Source: Sphingobacterium athyrii
Lineage (GTDB): Bacteria; Bacteroidota; Bacteroidia; Sphingobacteriales; Sphingobacteriaceae
NCBI RefSeq assembly: GCF_003071065.1
Contig: NZ_QCXX01000001.1
Location: forward strand, 926,971 to 990,970
DNA: 64,000 nucleotides
Direction: 5' to 3'
A program made the translations under genes and the position numbers. A model generated the notes under the pieces. It had not been told where the DNA came from. It made no database searches and saw nothing but the letters and a program-made list of their open reading frames with translations. Shown piece after piece: positions 39,689-48,541 of the stretch (the first letter of the stretch is position 1; each line of letters opens with the position of its first letter).

Positions 39689-41236
39689 TTAGTCCACATC
39701 CCACCAGAGTTTTGTTGCCGCATTGTCGGTACCGCCAAGCAGCGCGCGCCCCTTGTTAAGTTCGGTCAGATTGTCCGTCGCTTCAGTCAATGGATAAGGT
39801 AACCTCTTGATAAATGTCCCTACAGGCAGATCCGCGTTATCCGACTGGATCAGCGGATACATTTTAGGGAATCCTGTACGCCGGTATTCCGCCCAGGCTT
39901 CCATGCCATTGGGGTATATGGCCAGCCACTTCTGTATGCCGATCTGTTCGCGCTGTTCAGCAGGACTCGCCGCCCATCTGACAGGGGTACTGGCTACTGC
40001 AGCCGAATTGTAGTAGTCACCCGGCGCTGCAGGTACACGATCTGAAATTATGTAGCTGTTGATCTGAGCCGATTCCGTTACCCCCCATTGTTCCATACTG
40101 GTTTTTATGCCATCTTCATACAGCTGTTTGGCCTCACCCCCCATATTCCAACCATTTAGCGCCCCTTCTGCCCGAAGGAAAAAAGATTCAGCGGCACACA
40201 TCACATGAAAGTTTTGCGTAAAGTTTCCTTCGATGGCTGCACCATTGTAGCGTACCCAGTATGTACCCACATTGGAATTGGACCCCGACTGGTTGCGTAC
40301 ATTGCCGAGGTCGGTTGCCGTAGCACCATTGCGGACACTATTAAATACTTTTCCAGTGTAACTGGGCTGAAAATAAATACCTAGCCTCGGATCGGCATAG
40401 CCTTTTAAATAAGAGGCTATGGTAGAGCTCATGGAAAACTCATTCCATACGGCAACTTGAGCAAGTCCGTTGGTATCATTGCCCGATAAAGACTTGAGCA
40501 TGCTGGCATTGTGGGAATTGCTAGACATTAATCCTGCTGCCACAGCGGCCTCCGCTTCGGTTTTTGCTTTACTGGCATCCACTTTAGCGATGCGCAGGGC
40601 CAGTCGCAGACGGAGTGAGTTAGCAAAACGGATCCAACGATCGGTATCCCCGTCAAAAATCAGGTCGTAGCCCTGAAAGATCTTCGTCCCCGCAGGGAGC
40701 CCCTTTAAATTAGCCACGGCAACCGTCAGTTTTTCAAAGAAATCCGCATAGATCTTATCCATGGGATCATAGGGAATGACATCATTGGCTTCGGCGGCAC
40801 CGAAATACGGTATCGGTCCAAAATGGTCTGTCAGGCGATGGAAGGCATAGACCCACATAATATTGGCCAATGCAGCCTCCCCCGATTTGGGATCGGTATT
40901 TTCAAGAATACTTTTGAGCTGAGGTGCCGTATCCACATAGACAACGGTCCAGAACCGGCGCTGCCAGTCCGGCGTCAGCAGATAGCGGTCCGTGCTGAAG
41001 GAATTCGTGGTCAGTGCAAAATACTGGGCATATAAATCTGCGCCCAGGTTTTGTACTGTCTGGTAAAAAGATCTGTTCATCGCAGCCGAAGACTGGGCCT
41101 TGGCAAACATAAAAGGTAATTCACGCTGTGTGATCACCGTGATATTATTGGGATCAGTATTGACATCCTGAAAGTCTTTGGTACAGGATAGCAAGCTTAA
41201 TGCTAATAGCGAGGTATATATCGTGCTCTTTCTCAT
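39689..41236 (-). CDS. SusD/RagB-family nutrient-binding outer membrane lipoprotein
   Basis: A 515-residue protein with signal peptide and lipobox (SLLSC, Cys18) followed by TKDFQDVNTDPN, a start typical of the SusD-like/RagB group that pairs with SusC. Helical TPR-like repeats hold the fold (AALANIMWVYAFHRLTDHFGPIPYF, FANSLRLRLALRIAKV, AESFFLRAEGALNGW). The segment QIGIQKWLAIYPNGMEAWAEYRRTGFP is the hallmark C-terminal region. It acts as the surface lid that captures glycan for the SusC channel encoded 12 bp upstream. Confidence 0.95.
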   Translation of the reverse strand: MRKSTIYTSLLALSLLSCTKDFQDVNTDPNNITVITQRELPFMFAKAQSSAAMNRSFYQTVQNLGADLYAQYFALTTNSFSTDRYLLTPDWQRRFWTVVYVDTAPQLKSILENTDPKSGEAALANIMWVYAFHRLTDHFGPIPYFGAAEANDVIPYDPMDKIYADFFEKLTVAVANLKGLPAGTKIFQGYDLIFDGDTDRWIRFANSLRLRLALRIAKVDASKAKTEAEAAVAAGLMSSNSHNASMLKSLSGNDTNGLAQVAVWNEFSMSSTIASYLKGYADPRLGIYFQPSYTGKVFNSVRNGATATDLGNVRNQSGSNSNVGTYWVRYNGAAIEGNFTQNFHVMCAAESFFLRAEGALNGWNMGGEAKQLYEDGIKTSMEQWGVTESAQINSYIISDRVPAAPGDYYNSAAVASTPVRWAASPAEQREQIGIQKWLAIYPNGMEAWAEYRRTGFPKMYPLIQSDNADLPVGTFIKRLPYPLTEATDNLTELNKGRALLGGTDNAATKLWWDVD

Positions 41237-41248
41237 TTTTTCAAGGAT

Positions 41249-44200
41249 TTAAAAAGTTAACTTCACATTCAGCCCAAAGGAGCGGACTGTAGGCGGCAGG
41301 CCCACTTCGACTCCCTGAAAATTACCGGCGCCAAGCGCTGCTTCCGGATCAATAGGATTATCCGTTTTGCCTATGCCCGGAATATCCAGCTTGGATTTTC
41401 CGCGGTAAAAGAAAAATAGGTTGCGGCCCGTCAGCATCAGCTGCGCACCTTTGATCGCCGCTGTGCTCTTGAGGTTAAACTTATAACTGACAGACAGTTC
41501 ACGCAAGCGTACATTGGTCATATCATAGGTAAAGAACTCACCCCAGGCATCACGGCCATTCTGCGACACGCGAGTCCAGAGCTGCTGTGCCGTGATGGCC
41601 TTGGTATTGGTGGCACCACTGGCATCCACGGCATCCAGCACCAGACCTCCATCGCGATAATCAGCAGTATAATCCGCCACACCGAAAGCCGCCAGGTAAG
41701 CCGAAGTTCCCGATACGATCTCACCGCCGATACGAGTATCAATCAAGGCATTGACCGTGAAATTTTTGTAACGCACCGAATTGGACCAGCCCAATAAAGC
41801 CTTTGGATTAAAATTACCCAGTTTCTGATTGGCCTCGACCACAGGAAGACCACCATTGTCCACCACATATTTACCGGTCTGCTCATCTCTTATCCACTTA
41901 TAGCCATATAGATCACCATACCGCTCTCCTTCATTGACTACGACTGAAGCATATTTGGTATTTTCGCTGATCGTCGCACGTTTTGTTTTTTCGTGCAGTT
42001 CTATCACCTTGTTGGTATTGGCGGCAAAGTTGAGGGTGGTCTGCCATTCCAGATTTTCTTTTTTCAGGGGTGATGCGGTCAGCTGCACCTCGATTCCCCT
42101 GTTTTCAATATTTCCGGCATTGATATACTGCCGGCTATAACCACTTGCCATGGGCAGACCGAGAGACAGCAGCTGGTTGATCGTATTGCTTTTGTATACG
42201 GTCAGGTCAAACCCCAGTCTGTTGGCAAAGAACTTCATATCCAGCCCGGCTTCATAGGATTTTGTCAGCTCCGGCTTCAGTTCGGGGATCATTTTCATTG
42301 GTGAGCGTGAGATAAAGCCCTTTCCGGCACCAAGACCAAAAGAATACAGTTGCTGGAGCAGATAAGGATCCGGGTCGTTACCCACCTGCGTATAGGAGGC
42401 ACGCAGCTTGCCATAGCTGACCCAAGCCGGTAGTTTGAGCCATTCGTTAAAGATAGCAGATACACCGACCGAAGGATAAAAGTAACTGTGCGGTGACTTC
42501 AAGGTCGAGGTCCAGTCGTTTCGTGCCGTCATATCCAGAAAAATATTGTCAAAAAAAGCCAGCTGCGCACTTCCGTAAACTGAATTCATACGTCGCTGAT
42601 AGCCATTGATCAGGAGAAATTCAGGTGTTGTAGCCATTTTTAGGCTAAATTCATTGGGAATGGATAGCCCATTGGCCATATTCTGAAAGCTGGTATACTG
42701 CCGGTTTAAAAAACTTGCACCGACATTGTAACTGATTTTAACGGCTTCACTGATTGAATTCTTTCCGTTAAATAAGAGATCAAAATTGCGTTCCTGATAG
42801 CGCGCATGTGTTTCAAAATACTTACCGCCAGGACGGACATCCCCAAGGGAAACTGTACCCGCATAGAAAGAACCGTCTGTCTTATCGATGTATTTATCAT
42901 AACTGAACCGTCCCATGACATTTAACCAATCCGTCAGCTGGTAGGTTGCCGAGCCCATGGCGGTAATACGGTCCCGGACCTCATTGACCGAGGTACGATT
43001 GGTGCTCCAATAAGGGTTGTCGTAGACGGCAGACCCGGACCAATATTTCCGTTGTGGCTCGCCGGTGACGGGATCGATGGTTTCATAATCCTGTAGTTCA
43101 GCCTTATCCATATCCCTTGGCATCACATAAGCTTCTACGGGGATCCCCATATCACCCAGTCGGGGCCGGTTGTCGATCTGCTGGTTGACATAGTTGAGCT
43201 TAACATCGGTTTTCAGCTTAGGGATCAGCTCCGTATTGACCCGCAGGTTGAGGCTATTCCGTTTGAGGTCGTTGCCCGGAATGATGCCGCCGATCTTATT
43301 ATTGGTGTAGGAAACGTAGCCCTGCACCTTTTCGGTACCACCATAGGTACTGACACTGTTATTGAAGGTAGCCGCATTTTCAAAGAAATCACGGACATTA
43401 TTTTTGTAAGTCGTGCCCAGCGGGCCCCAGCTTTCGCCAACATTGGTACCCGTGACACCTCCATTTCCACGGCCATAGCTATTCTGGAATTTACTGAGCA
43501 GGTTGACCTGGTCCAGGGATGCGCTGCCGTTGTAATCAATTTGGTACCGGCCCGCTTTGCCCTGTTTCGTTGTAATAAGGATAGCACCGTTTGCTGCCCT
43601 GCTTCCATAAAGCGCTGCAGCCGAAGGCCCTTTGAGCACATTGATGGATTCGATATCATCAGGATTGATATTCGCTGCCCCGTCACTTGTACCATAATTG
43701 TAGGTGGTGCCGCTGGCCTGCTGCCCACTGGAATTATCGTAGGGCACACCATCCACTACAATGAGCGCATTGTTGTTGCCCGTAATAGATTTGTTACCGC
43801 GGAGAACCACCCTGGCAGACGCCCCAGGCCCTGTTGCTGCGGTGGTGACCACAGCACCGGCGACTTTCCCCGTCAGGCTGCTCAGCACATTGCCACTATT
43901 GTCACGGGCATTGTTGACCGCAGCACCATCCAATTGTTGCGTCGCATAAGTCAGTCCCCGGACCTGGCGCTTGATCCCCAGTGCGGTGACGACCACCTCT
44001 TCCATCTGCTGGCTTTCCGTTTCGAGTGTGATCTGAAGGTCGCCCGTGGCGGGAACAGCGATTTCAACGGTTTTGAAACCGAGCAGCGAAATCTTGAGCC
44101 TATCTCCCCCATTGGCCGTAATACTAAAATTGCCCTGTTTGTCAGTCTTTGTGGCTAGCTTGTTCATCAGGTTGCTAACCGTAGCCCCTACCAGGGCATT

Positions 44201-44332
44201 TTGGTCAGTAGCGCTGCTGACCCTTCCTTTGACGGTTGTCGTCTGCGCCGCAGCGATGCCTGTCCAAAGGAAGAGACAGCCCAGCATCGTGCCAACGGCA
44301 ACTGTGCGATTACTGTGGATATGAACTATCAT
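41249..44332 (-). CDS. SusC/RagA-family TonB-linked outer membrane transporter
   Basis: A 1027-residue receptor. After the signal peptide (ending IAAAQ) comes a carboxypeptidase-regulatory-like domain (VKGRVSSATDQNALVGATV), then the linker MEEVVVTALGIKR, the plug domain (VLSSLTGKVAGAVVTTAA, ALIVVDGVPYDN, SINVLKGPSAAALYGSRAANGAILITTKQG), and a 22-stranded barrel ending GLNVKLTF with the terminal Phe. There is no STN signalling domain, so it is not paired to an anti-sigma factor by itself; LacI control is more likely. It is the first gene of the amino-sugar locus and would import the oligosaccharide captured by SusD. Confidence 0.96.
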   Translation of the reverse strand: MIVHIHSNRTVAVGTMLGCLFLWTGIAAAQTTTVKGRVSSATDQNALVGATVSNLMNKLATKTDKQGNFSITANGGDRLKISLLGFKTVEIAVPATGDLQITLETESQQMEEVVVTALGIKRQVRGLTYATQQLDGAAVNNARDNSGNVLSSLTGKVAGAVVTTAATGPGASARVVLRGNKSITGNNNALIVVDGVPYDNSSGQQASGTTYNYGTSDGAANINPDDIESINVLKGPSAAALYGSRAANGAILITTKQGKAGRYQIDYNGSASLDQVNLLSKFQNSYGRGNGGVTGTNVGESWGPLGTTYKNNVRDFFENAATFNNSVSTYGGTEKVQGYVSYTNNKIGGIIPGNDLKRNSLNLRVNTELIPKLKTDVKLNYVNQQIDNRPRLGDMGIPVEAYVMPRDMDKAELQDYETIDPVTGEPQRKYWSGSAVYDNPYWSTNRTSVNEVRDRITAMGSATYQLTDWLNVMGRFSYDKYIDKTDGSFYAGTVSLGDVRPGGKYFETHARYQERNFDLLFNGKNSISEAVKISYNVGASFLNRQYTSFQNMANGLSIPNEFSLKMATTPEFLLINGYQRRMNSVYGSAQLAFFDNIFLDMTARNDWTSTLKSPHSYFYPSVGVSAIFNEWLKLPAWVSYGKLRASYTQVGNDPDPYLLQQLYSFGLGAGKGFISRSPMKMIPELKPELTKSYEAGLDMKFFANRLGFDLTVYKSNTINQLLSLGLPMASGYSRQYINAGNIENRGIEVQLTASPLKKENLEWQTTLNFAANTNKVIELHEKTKRATISENTKYASVVVNEGERYGDLYGYKWIRDEQTGKYVVDNGGLPVVEANQKLGNFNPKALLGWSNSVRYKNFTVNALIDTRIGGEIVSGTSAYLAAFGVADYTADYRDGGLVLDAVDASGATNTKAITAQQLWTRVSQNGRDAWGEFFTYDMTNVRLRELSVSYKFNLKSTAAIKGAQLMLTGRNLFFFYRGKSKLDIPGIGKTDNPIDPEAALGAGNFQGVEVGLPPTVRSFGLNVKLTF

Positions 44333-44625
44333 AATTTATCCATTTTTAGGTAAGATTTTGAGTTTATTCAATTGCGTTATATCCCAAAGAAAGATCTTAA
44401 CGAATAGAAATCCAACAGATTTACCGGATAAAGTAGCGGTAGCGTTATCGTAAATTGAGCAATCATAGCTACATCAAGCGCTTCAAAAAAAGGTAAAAAT
44501 ACCAGTCCACTTCTGTTAATTCTAGATCATACAATATCATTTTGGGGTAATAATAATCCTCAAAAAAGAATCTTTTACTATCCAAAACTTACTTTTGAAT
44601 TCAAAAAGTCAATAAAGGTATTCAA
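44333..44625. other. Divergent promoter region of susC and metallophosphoesterase genes
   Basis: About 290 bases. The palindrome AAGCGCTT with a CG centre (44476-44483) lies about 150 bp upstream of susC and is a plausible LacI-family operator. A stretch with repeated TAGCGGTAGCG is found at 44434-44444. No clear -33/-7 pair was placed. Confidence 0.4.
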
Positions 44626-45435
44626 ATGAAAAAAAAATGCACATACATCGCACTGTTCGCCGTTCTCTTTCTTATCCATGGCTGTAATATGTTTGATGTC
44701 CATCCCTATTCCGGAAAAATCGATGGAAGGCAACATATTAATGCTGAAAATATTGCAAAAATAGAGCATGATTACGCCCAACGAGATACCATTAGATACG
44801 CTTTTATCAGTGATTCGCAGCGATGGTACGACGAACTTGACGATTTTGTAAAAATAGTCAACAAACGTAACGACATTGATTTTATTATTCATGGTGGCGA
44901 TCTCAGTGACTTTGGCCTTACCAAAGAATTTCTATGGCAGCGTGATATTCTGGACAAATTAAAACAGCCTTATGTCGCCTTGCTTGGAAATCACGACTGC
45001 CTCGCCAATGGTGAAGAGATTTTTCAGCAGGTGTTTGGCAGTCCCAATTATAGCTTTATAGCTGGGAAAACAAAATTTCTATGCTTAAATACAAATGCAT
45101 TGGAATCTGATTATTCCACGCCGGTACCCGATTTTTCATTTATTGAGCAGGAGCGTCAGACGGATAAAGGGCGCTTTGAGCAGAGCGTAGTGGTCATGCA
45201 TGCCAGGCCGACATCCGATCAGTTTAACAACAATGTGGCATCTGTCTTCCAATACAGCATTAAACAATACCCCAACTTGCTCTACTGCAATAATGGCCAT
45301 GACCATACTTACCAGAAAGATGATATTTTCAAGGACGGCATCGTCTACTACGGCACCCCCAACATCGGCAAACGTCAATTTCTAATTTTTACAATCACCA
45401 AGGATCACTATACTCATGAACTTGTCTCCTATTAA
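44626..45435 (+). CDS. Exported metallophosphoesterase, lipoprotein
   Basis: A 269-residue protein with signal peptide and lipobox (LIHGC, Cys20). The calcineurin-type motifs are present in order: FISDSQRW, IIHGGDLSDFG, LLGNHDCLANG, VVMHARPTS and NGHDHTYQ. The first motif is D-x-Q instead of the usual D-x-H, which may alter the metal site; variants of this form exist in envelope phosphoesterases. Its substrate is unknown. The stop codon lies 20 bp inside the next gene, so the two are translationally coupled. Confidence 0.85.
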   Translation: MKKKCTYIALFAVLFLIHGCNMFDVHPYSGKIDGRQHINAENIAKIEHDYAQRDTIRYAFISDSQRWYDELDDFVKIVNKRNDIDFIIHGGDLSDFGLTKEFLWQRDILDKLKQPYVALLGNHDCLANGEEIFQQVFGSPNYSFIAGKTKFLCLNTNALESDYSTPVPDFSFIEQERQTDKGRFEQSVVVMHARPTSDQFNNNVASVFQYSIKQYPNLLYCNNGHDHTYQKDDIFKDGIVYYGTPNIGKRQFLIFTITKDHYTHELVSY

Positions 45436-46114
45436 AGCACACAGATCATTCCTCTTGTTTGTTTCCCTTTTCTTTTCCACAATCAGTGCGGCCCAGATAC
45501 TCGTCCAAGAGCACGGCACGATTCCCGGTACCGACAGCAGCAGCGCGCATATTGACAGCAACAACAGCAGGGAACTAAAAAAAGCGGCCTTCAGGCTTGT
45601 ACCATCGAGTTACCTCGTTCAGTACGCTGGATCCATCGGTTTATTTTCGGCAGGTGCAGGTTGGGATTATGGTCGGCAGAAACAGTGGTCGACCGACTTT
45701 TTGCTAGGCTATGTACCCAAGTATGATACCGACCGTTCCAAGCTTACCTTAACCCTTCGTCAGACCTATACCCCTTTTAAGGTCCAACTCCATGAGCAGA
45801 TCAGTTATCATCCACTGCGCACCGGGGTTTACCTCAATACGACGCTGGGCAAACAATTTTGGTACCAGGAACCCGACAAATATCCGAACAGCTATTATAG
45901 CTTCTCCACTAGACTACGCATCAATATTTTTGTTGGCCAGGACTTCAGCTATAAATTAAAGTCCAATTCCTCCTACTTTGAAGGAATAAAATTTTATTAT
46001 GATCTACATACAAGTGATCTGTACCTGGTCAGTGGTGTTCAGAATAAATACCTAAAATTTGATGACTACATAGGGCTTGCGCTCGGTATCAAATTGCAGA
46101 TCAGACGGAAATAG
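45416..46114 (+). CDS. Hypothetical exported beta-barrel protein coupled to the metallophosphoesterase
   Basis: A 232-residue protein with a signal peptide (ending TISAAQ). The mature part has a Ser/Asn-rich segment, then strands typical of an outer membrane barrel (VQYAGSIGLFSAGAGWDYG, TDFLLGYVPKYD, LTLTLRQTYTPF, YYSFSTRLRINIFVG, GLALGIKLQIRRK). I do not recognise a named family. Its start overlaps the end of the metallophosphoesterase gene by 20 bp, so both are made together and may act in the same envelope process. Confidence 0.65.
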   Translation: MNLSPIKAHRSFLLFVSLFFSTISAAQILVQEHGTIPGTDSSSAHIDSNNSRELKKAAFRLVPSSYLVQYAGSIGLFSAGAGWDYGRQKQWSTDFLLGYVPKYDTDRSKLTLTLRQTYTPFKVQLHEQISYHPLRTGVYLNTTLGKQFWYQEPDKYPNSYYSFSTRLRINIFVGQDFSYKLKSNSSYFEGIKFYYDLHTSDLYLVSGVQNKYLKFDDYIGLALGIKLQIRRK

Positions 46115-46183
46115 GCGAGTCAAATTAAAATAGAAGGTAAAAGACAAAGATATGCGAAAAAGCGGCGCCGACAGACCGCCATC

Positions 46184-47110
46184 TCAGTCCAATGTACTGA
46201 GGGTCTGCATAAGGCTCCGCATATCCTGTTGTATGGAGCGGATAGTCGCCTGAAGCTCATTGTGCATATTGGCCAGATTATGCAATTCCTCCGCGATGAA
46301 GACGCCACCCTCCCTAAAATAAAGTTTCTCCTGGGGACTATTCAATTGATCGTCCAAACCATATTTTAACCAGCGTTGCCGGGTTGTCTCCAGCAGTGAA
46401 AGATTTTCAGAGTTACTAAATCTCTTCTCCGACAAAATCCCCCAGACCGACGCCGGATAGATCTGCGCAGTATTATTTTGAAACCAGATGCTCTGCAGCA
46501 TATTGCGTTCCATATGCATTCTGACACGCCTTCCCTTGGGATTTAGGGTCATAAATCCCAATACTGATGTTCCTACCCCACCTGCTATGCTCAGCCCATT
46601 ATTAAGCTTATCATTTTTGATTGTTGTTGCTGTCACAGCAGTGACAGCTCCCAAAAGTATGGAAGCCACAGTCAGACGCGTTTGCCTATTCGAATTCAAT
46701 TCATCTATATAGGCGGCTAACTTATCGATACGCTCACCATTACAGTCCAATTCCGCTGCGATGGCATTCAATTCCGTTTCAAACAGCATACATTGGTCAG
46801 TTATCTTTTGTTTCGCAACCAGCTTCAGCGGCGTGTTGTCCGGATTGTTCAAATAGGCGATGATAGTCGGCGAAAGGTTGAGGTATTTGACCAATACAAA
46901 ATCATGAGCAGAGAAAATAGTACTCAGCCTAATGCTGTCAGCAGATGGAATTACTTGTACAGGAATTGATTTATAAGTGACATTTGGCGCACAATAGTTC
47001 TTTGTCAGCGTCTGCACCTGCACATTATTGATCCATGTCGAGCAACCGGTCAAAACCAGGTTAGACAATACAAGAAAGGGCCTTAGTTTTATAAGCAGTA
47101 ATTTCACCAT
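46184..47110 (-). CDS. Hypothetical lipoprotein with helical C-terminus
   Basis: About 308 residues from ATG 47110 (ATGs at 47119 and 47128 are in frame). The signal peptide ends in the lipobox VLTGC. The N-terminal half contains scattered strands, the middle a glycine-rich hydrophobic stretch (VASILLGAVTAVTATTI, LSIAGGVGTSVLGFMTL), and the end is a likely coiled coil (LHNLANMHNELQATIRSIQQ). No family is recognised. It is convergent with the barrel gene. Glycine zipper-like hydrophobic stretches suggest membrane association. Confidence 0.6.
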   Translation of the reverse strand: MVKLLLIKLRPFLVLSNLVLTGCSTWINNVQVQTLTKNYCAPNVTYKSIPVQVIPSADSIRLSTIFSAHDFVLVKYLNLSPTIIAYLNNPDNTPLKLVAKQKITDQCMLFETELNAIAAELDCNGERIDKLAAYIDELNSNRQTRLTVASILLGAVTAVTATTIKNDKLNNGLSIAGGVGTSVLGFMTLNPKGRRVRMHMERNMLQSIWFQNNTAQIYPASVWGILSEKRFSNSENLSLLETTRQRWLKYGLDDQLNSPQEKLYFREGGVFIAEELHNLANMHNELQATIRSIQQDMRSLMQTLSTLD

Positions 47111-47306
47111 GGGAGTCATACCTTGCATTCAAAAACAATAGACCAAAAAAAATGTTTTGAAAAAACCAACTTCATCCCGCCATACATTTACATACCTATT
47201 AGGGAAACATCAATTTTACTGAAGCTTCCGTTGCATTTTTATTTTCTAAATGCAACATTTTAACTGCCCAGATTTCAGCAGATGTTTTTAGACGATCATC
47301 TTTTTA

Positions 47307-47338
47307 TTTGTAATAAGTCTAAATAGAACGTATATTTG
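47307..47338 (+). promoter_or_regulatory. Consensus Bacteroidota promoter of the ECF sigma gene
   Basis: TTTG at 47307-47310, a 20-bp spacer, and TATATTTG at 47331-47338, an exact match to the -33/-7 consensus TTTG-N19-21-TAnnTTTG. Transcription should begin at about 47343-47346, at or next to the TTG start codon of the sigma gene. Confidence 0.75.
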
Positions 47339-47344
47339 TTCGCT

Positions 47345-47908
47345 TTGAAAAACGCAGTACATAAAATAACACTCAACAAAAGGCAATTTGAGGAGTTTTT
47401 CCAATTGTATTGGAAGAGAATGTATTCTTTCGCACTCAAAAGCATTGGCGATGAAGATGATGCCAAAGAGATTGTCCAAGATGTTTTTAAATCCCTATGG
47501 GAAAGAAGAGCTGATCTTCGGTTGCAGGATGCAGAACGCTATCTTTTGCGCTCGGTGAAATTAAAATCACTGGAATTTCTAAGGAATAGGGGCAACAAAC
47601 AGCGACACCATGAATTGATCTCAATCAGCAAAACTGAATTTTACGAAGATAATAACCTCTATTACAAAGAGCTTAAAAATCATTTGGATGATGCTGTTGA
47701 CTCATTACCCAAGCAATGTAAAAATGTATATAAATTGAGCCGTGACGAGGGATTAACCAATAAAGAAATAGCCACAAGCTTACTAATTTCAGAAAGAGCA
47801 GTCGAATACCATATTAGTAAGGCATTATCAGTAATTAAAATCAGACTTAAAAAGTACTGTAATATCCATATTGCCCGGTTTCTATTAATTACTTTTTTGT
47901 ACTTTTGA
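47345..47908 (+). CDS. ECF RNA polymerase sigma-70 factor
   Basis: About 187 residues. There is no ATG before the conserved region; the best start is TTG 47345 (MKNAVHKITLNKRQF), since the earlier TTG 47336 lies in the -7 box. Region 2 (FFQLYWKRMYSFALKSIGDEDDAKEIVQDVFKSLWE) and region 4 (LPKQCKNVYKLSRDEGLTNKEIATSLLISERAVEYHI) are complete. It directs RNA polymerase to genes of extracytoplasmic function. It starts a rightward run of an anti-sigma factor, two DUF4374 lipoproteins, a TonB receptor and a PepSY protein, and therefore probably controls iron uptake. Confidence 0.92.
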   Translation: MKNAVHKITLNKRQFEEFFQLYWKRMYSFALKSIGDEDDAKEIVQDVFKSLWERRADLRLQDAERYLLRSVKLKSLEFLRNRGNKQRHHELISISKTEFYEDNNLYYKELKNHLDDAVDSLPKQCKNVYKLSRDEGLTNKEIATSLLISERAVEYHISKALSVIKIRLKKYCNIHIARFLLITFLYF

Positions 47909-48532
47909 ATGTATACGGATTATCAAAAAATGGAAATCAACCAAGATATACTAAAAAAATATGCTTCCGGTCAATGCGGTGAGGCTGACAAACATTTAGT
48001 CGAAAAATGGTTGAACAATGATTCCTGGGATAGTATCGCGGAGAGCAATCCTATAAACGAAGAAATTGGATCCGCCATGTGGGACAAAATTAATTCGGAC
48101 GCACGGCAAAACAAGCGAATAAACTGGGGCAGGATTATCGCAGCAGCTTCTGTAATTTTTGTGCTCGGTTTTTCTATGTTCTATTTTTCTCATCCTACCT
48201 TGGACAATCAGACCTTTACCAATTCATCTGCTGAAAATAGCAAGTTCTTCACCGAAGAATATTACGATGTGCAGTTAAGTAAAAATAGTACGGCCAACAT
48301 TGATTTGGTCAATAAAAAACTGGCCTTCTCCGGTGATTTTATCATAAAACCTAAACGGGATTTCGAGCTTCTGGATAGTAATCAGAACAAATTTGTATTT
48401 AAAGCCGGAAGAGAGTATTTTGTGTCGAATTCTCCGGATTTTGGTAAAATTGTAGCGTTTCAAAAAAGTGATCTGGCTTTTTTACCATCTACTATGCAAA
48501 TTAAAATCAGGGAACAATTTCAAAGCATTTAA
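47909..48532 (+). CDS. Short FecR-like anti-sigma factor
   Basis: 207 residues (ATG 47909; ATG 47930 gives MEINQDILKKYASG). The N-terminus (ILKKYASGQCGEADKHLVEKWL) has the FecR anti-sigma domain pattern, and one membrane helix follows at about 75-92 (IIAAASVIFVLGFSMFYF). The periplasmic part is only about 115 residues and lacks most of the usual FecR and DUF4974 segments. It starts directly after the sigma stop codon, so sigma and anti-sigma are co-translated. The family's normal size is 300-390 residues; here the sensor part is reduced or has changed. Confidence 0.75.
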   Translation: MYTDYQKMEINQDILKKYASGQCGEADKHLVEKWLNNDSWDSIAESNPINEEIGSAMWDKINSDARQNKRINWGRIIAAASVIFVLGFSMFYFSHPTLDNQTFTNSSAENSKFFTEEYYDVQLSKNSTANIDLVNKKLAFSGDFIIKPKRDFELLDSNQNKFVFKAGREYFVSNSPDFGKIVAFQKSDLAFLPSTMQIKIREQFQSI

Positions 48533-48541
48533 TTGACAAGT

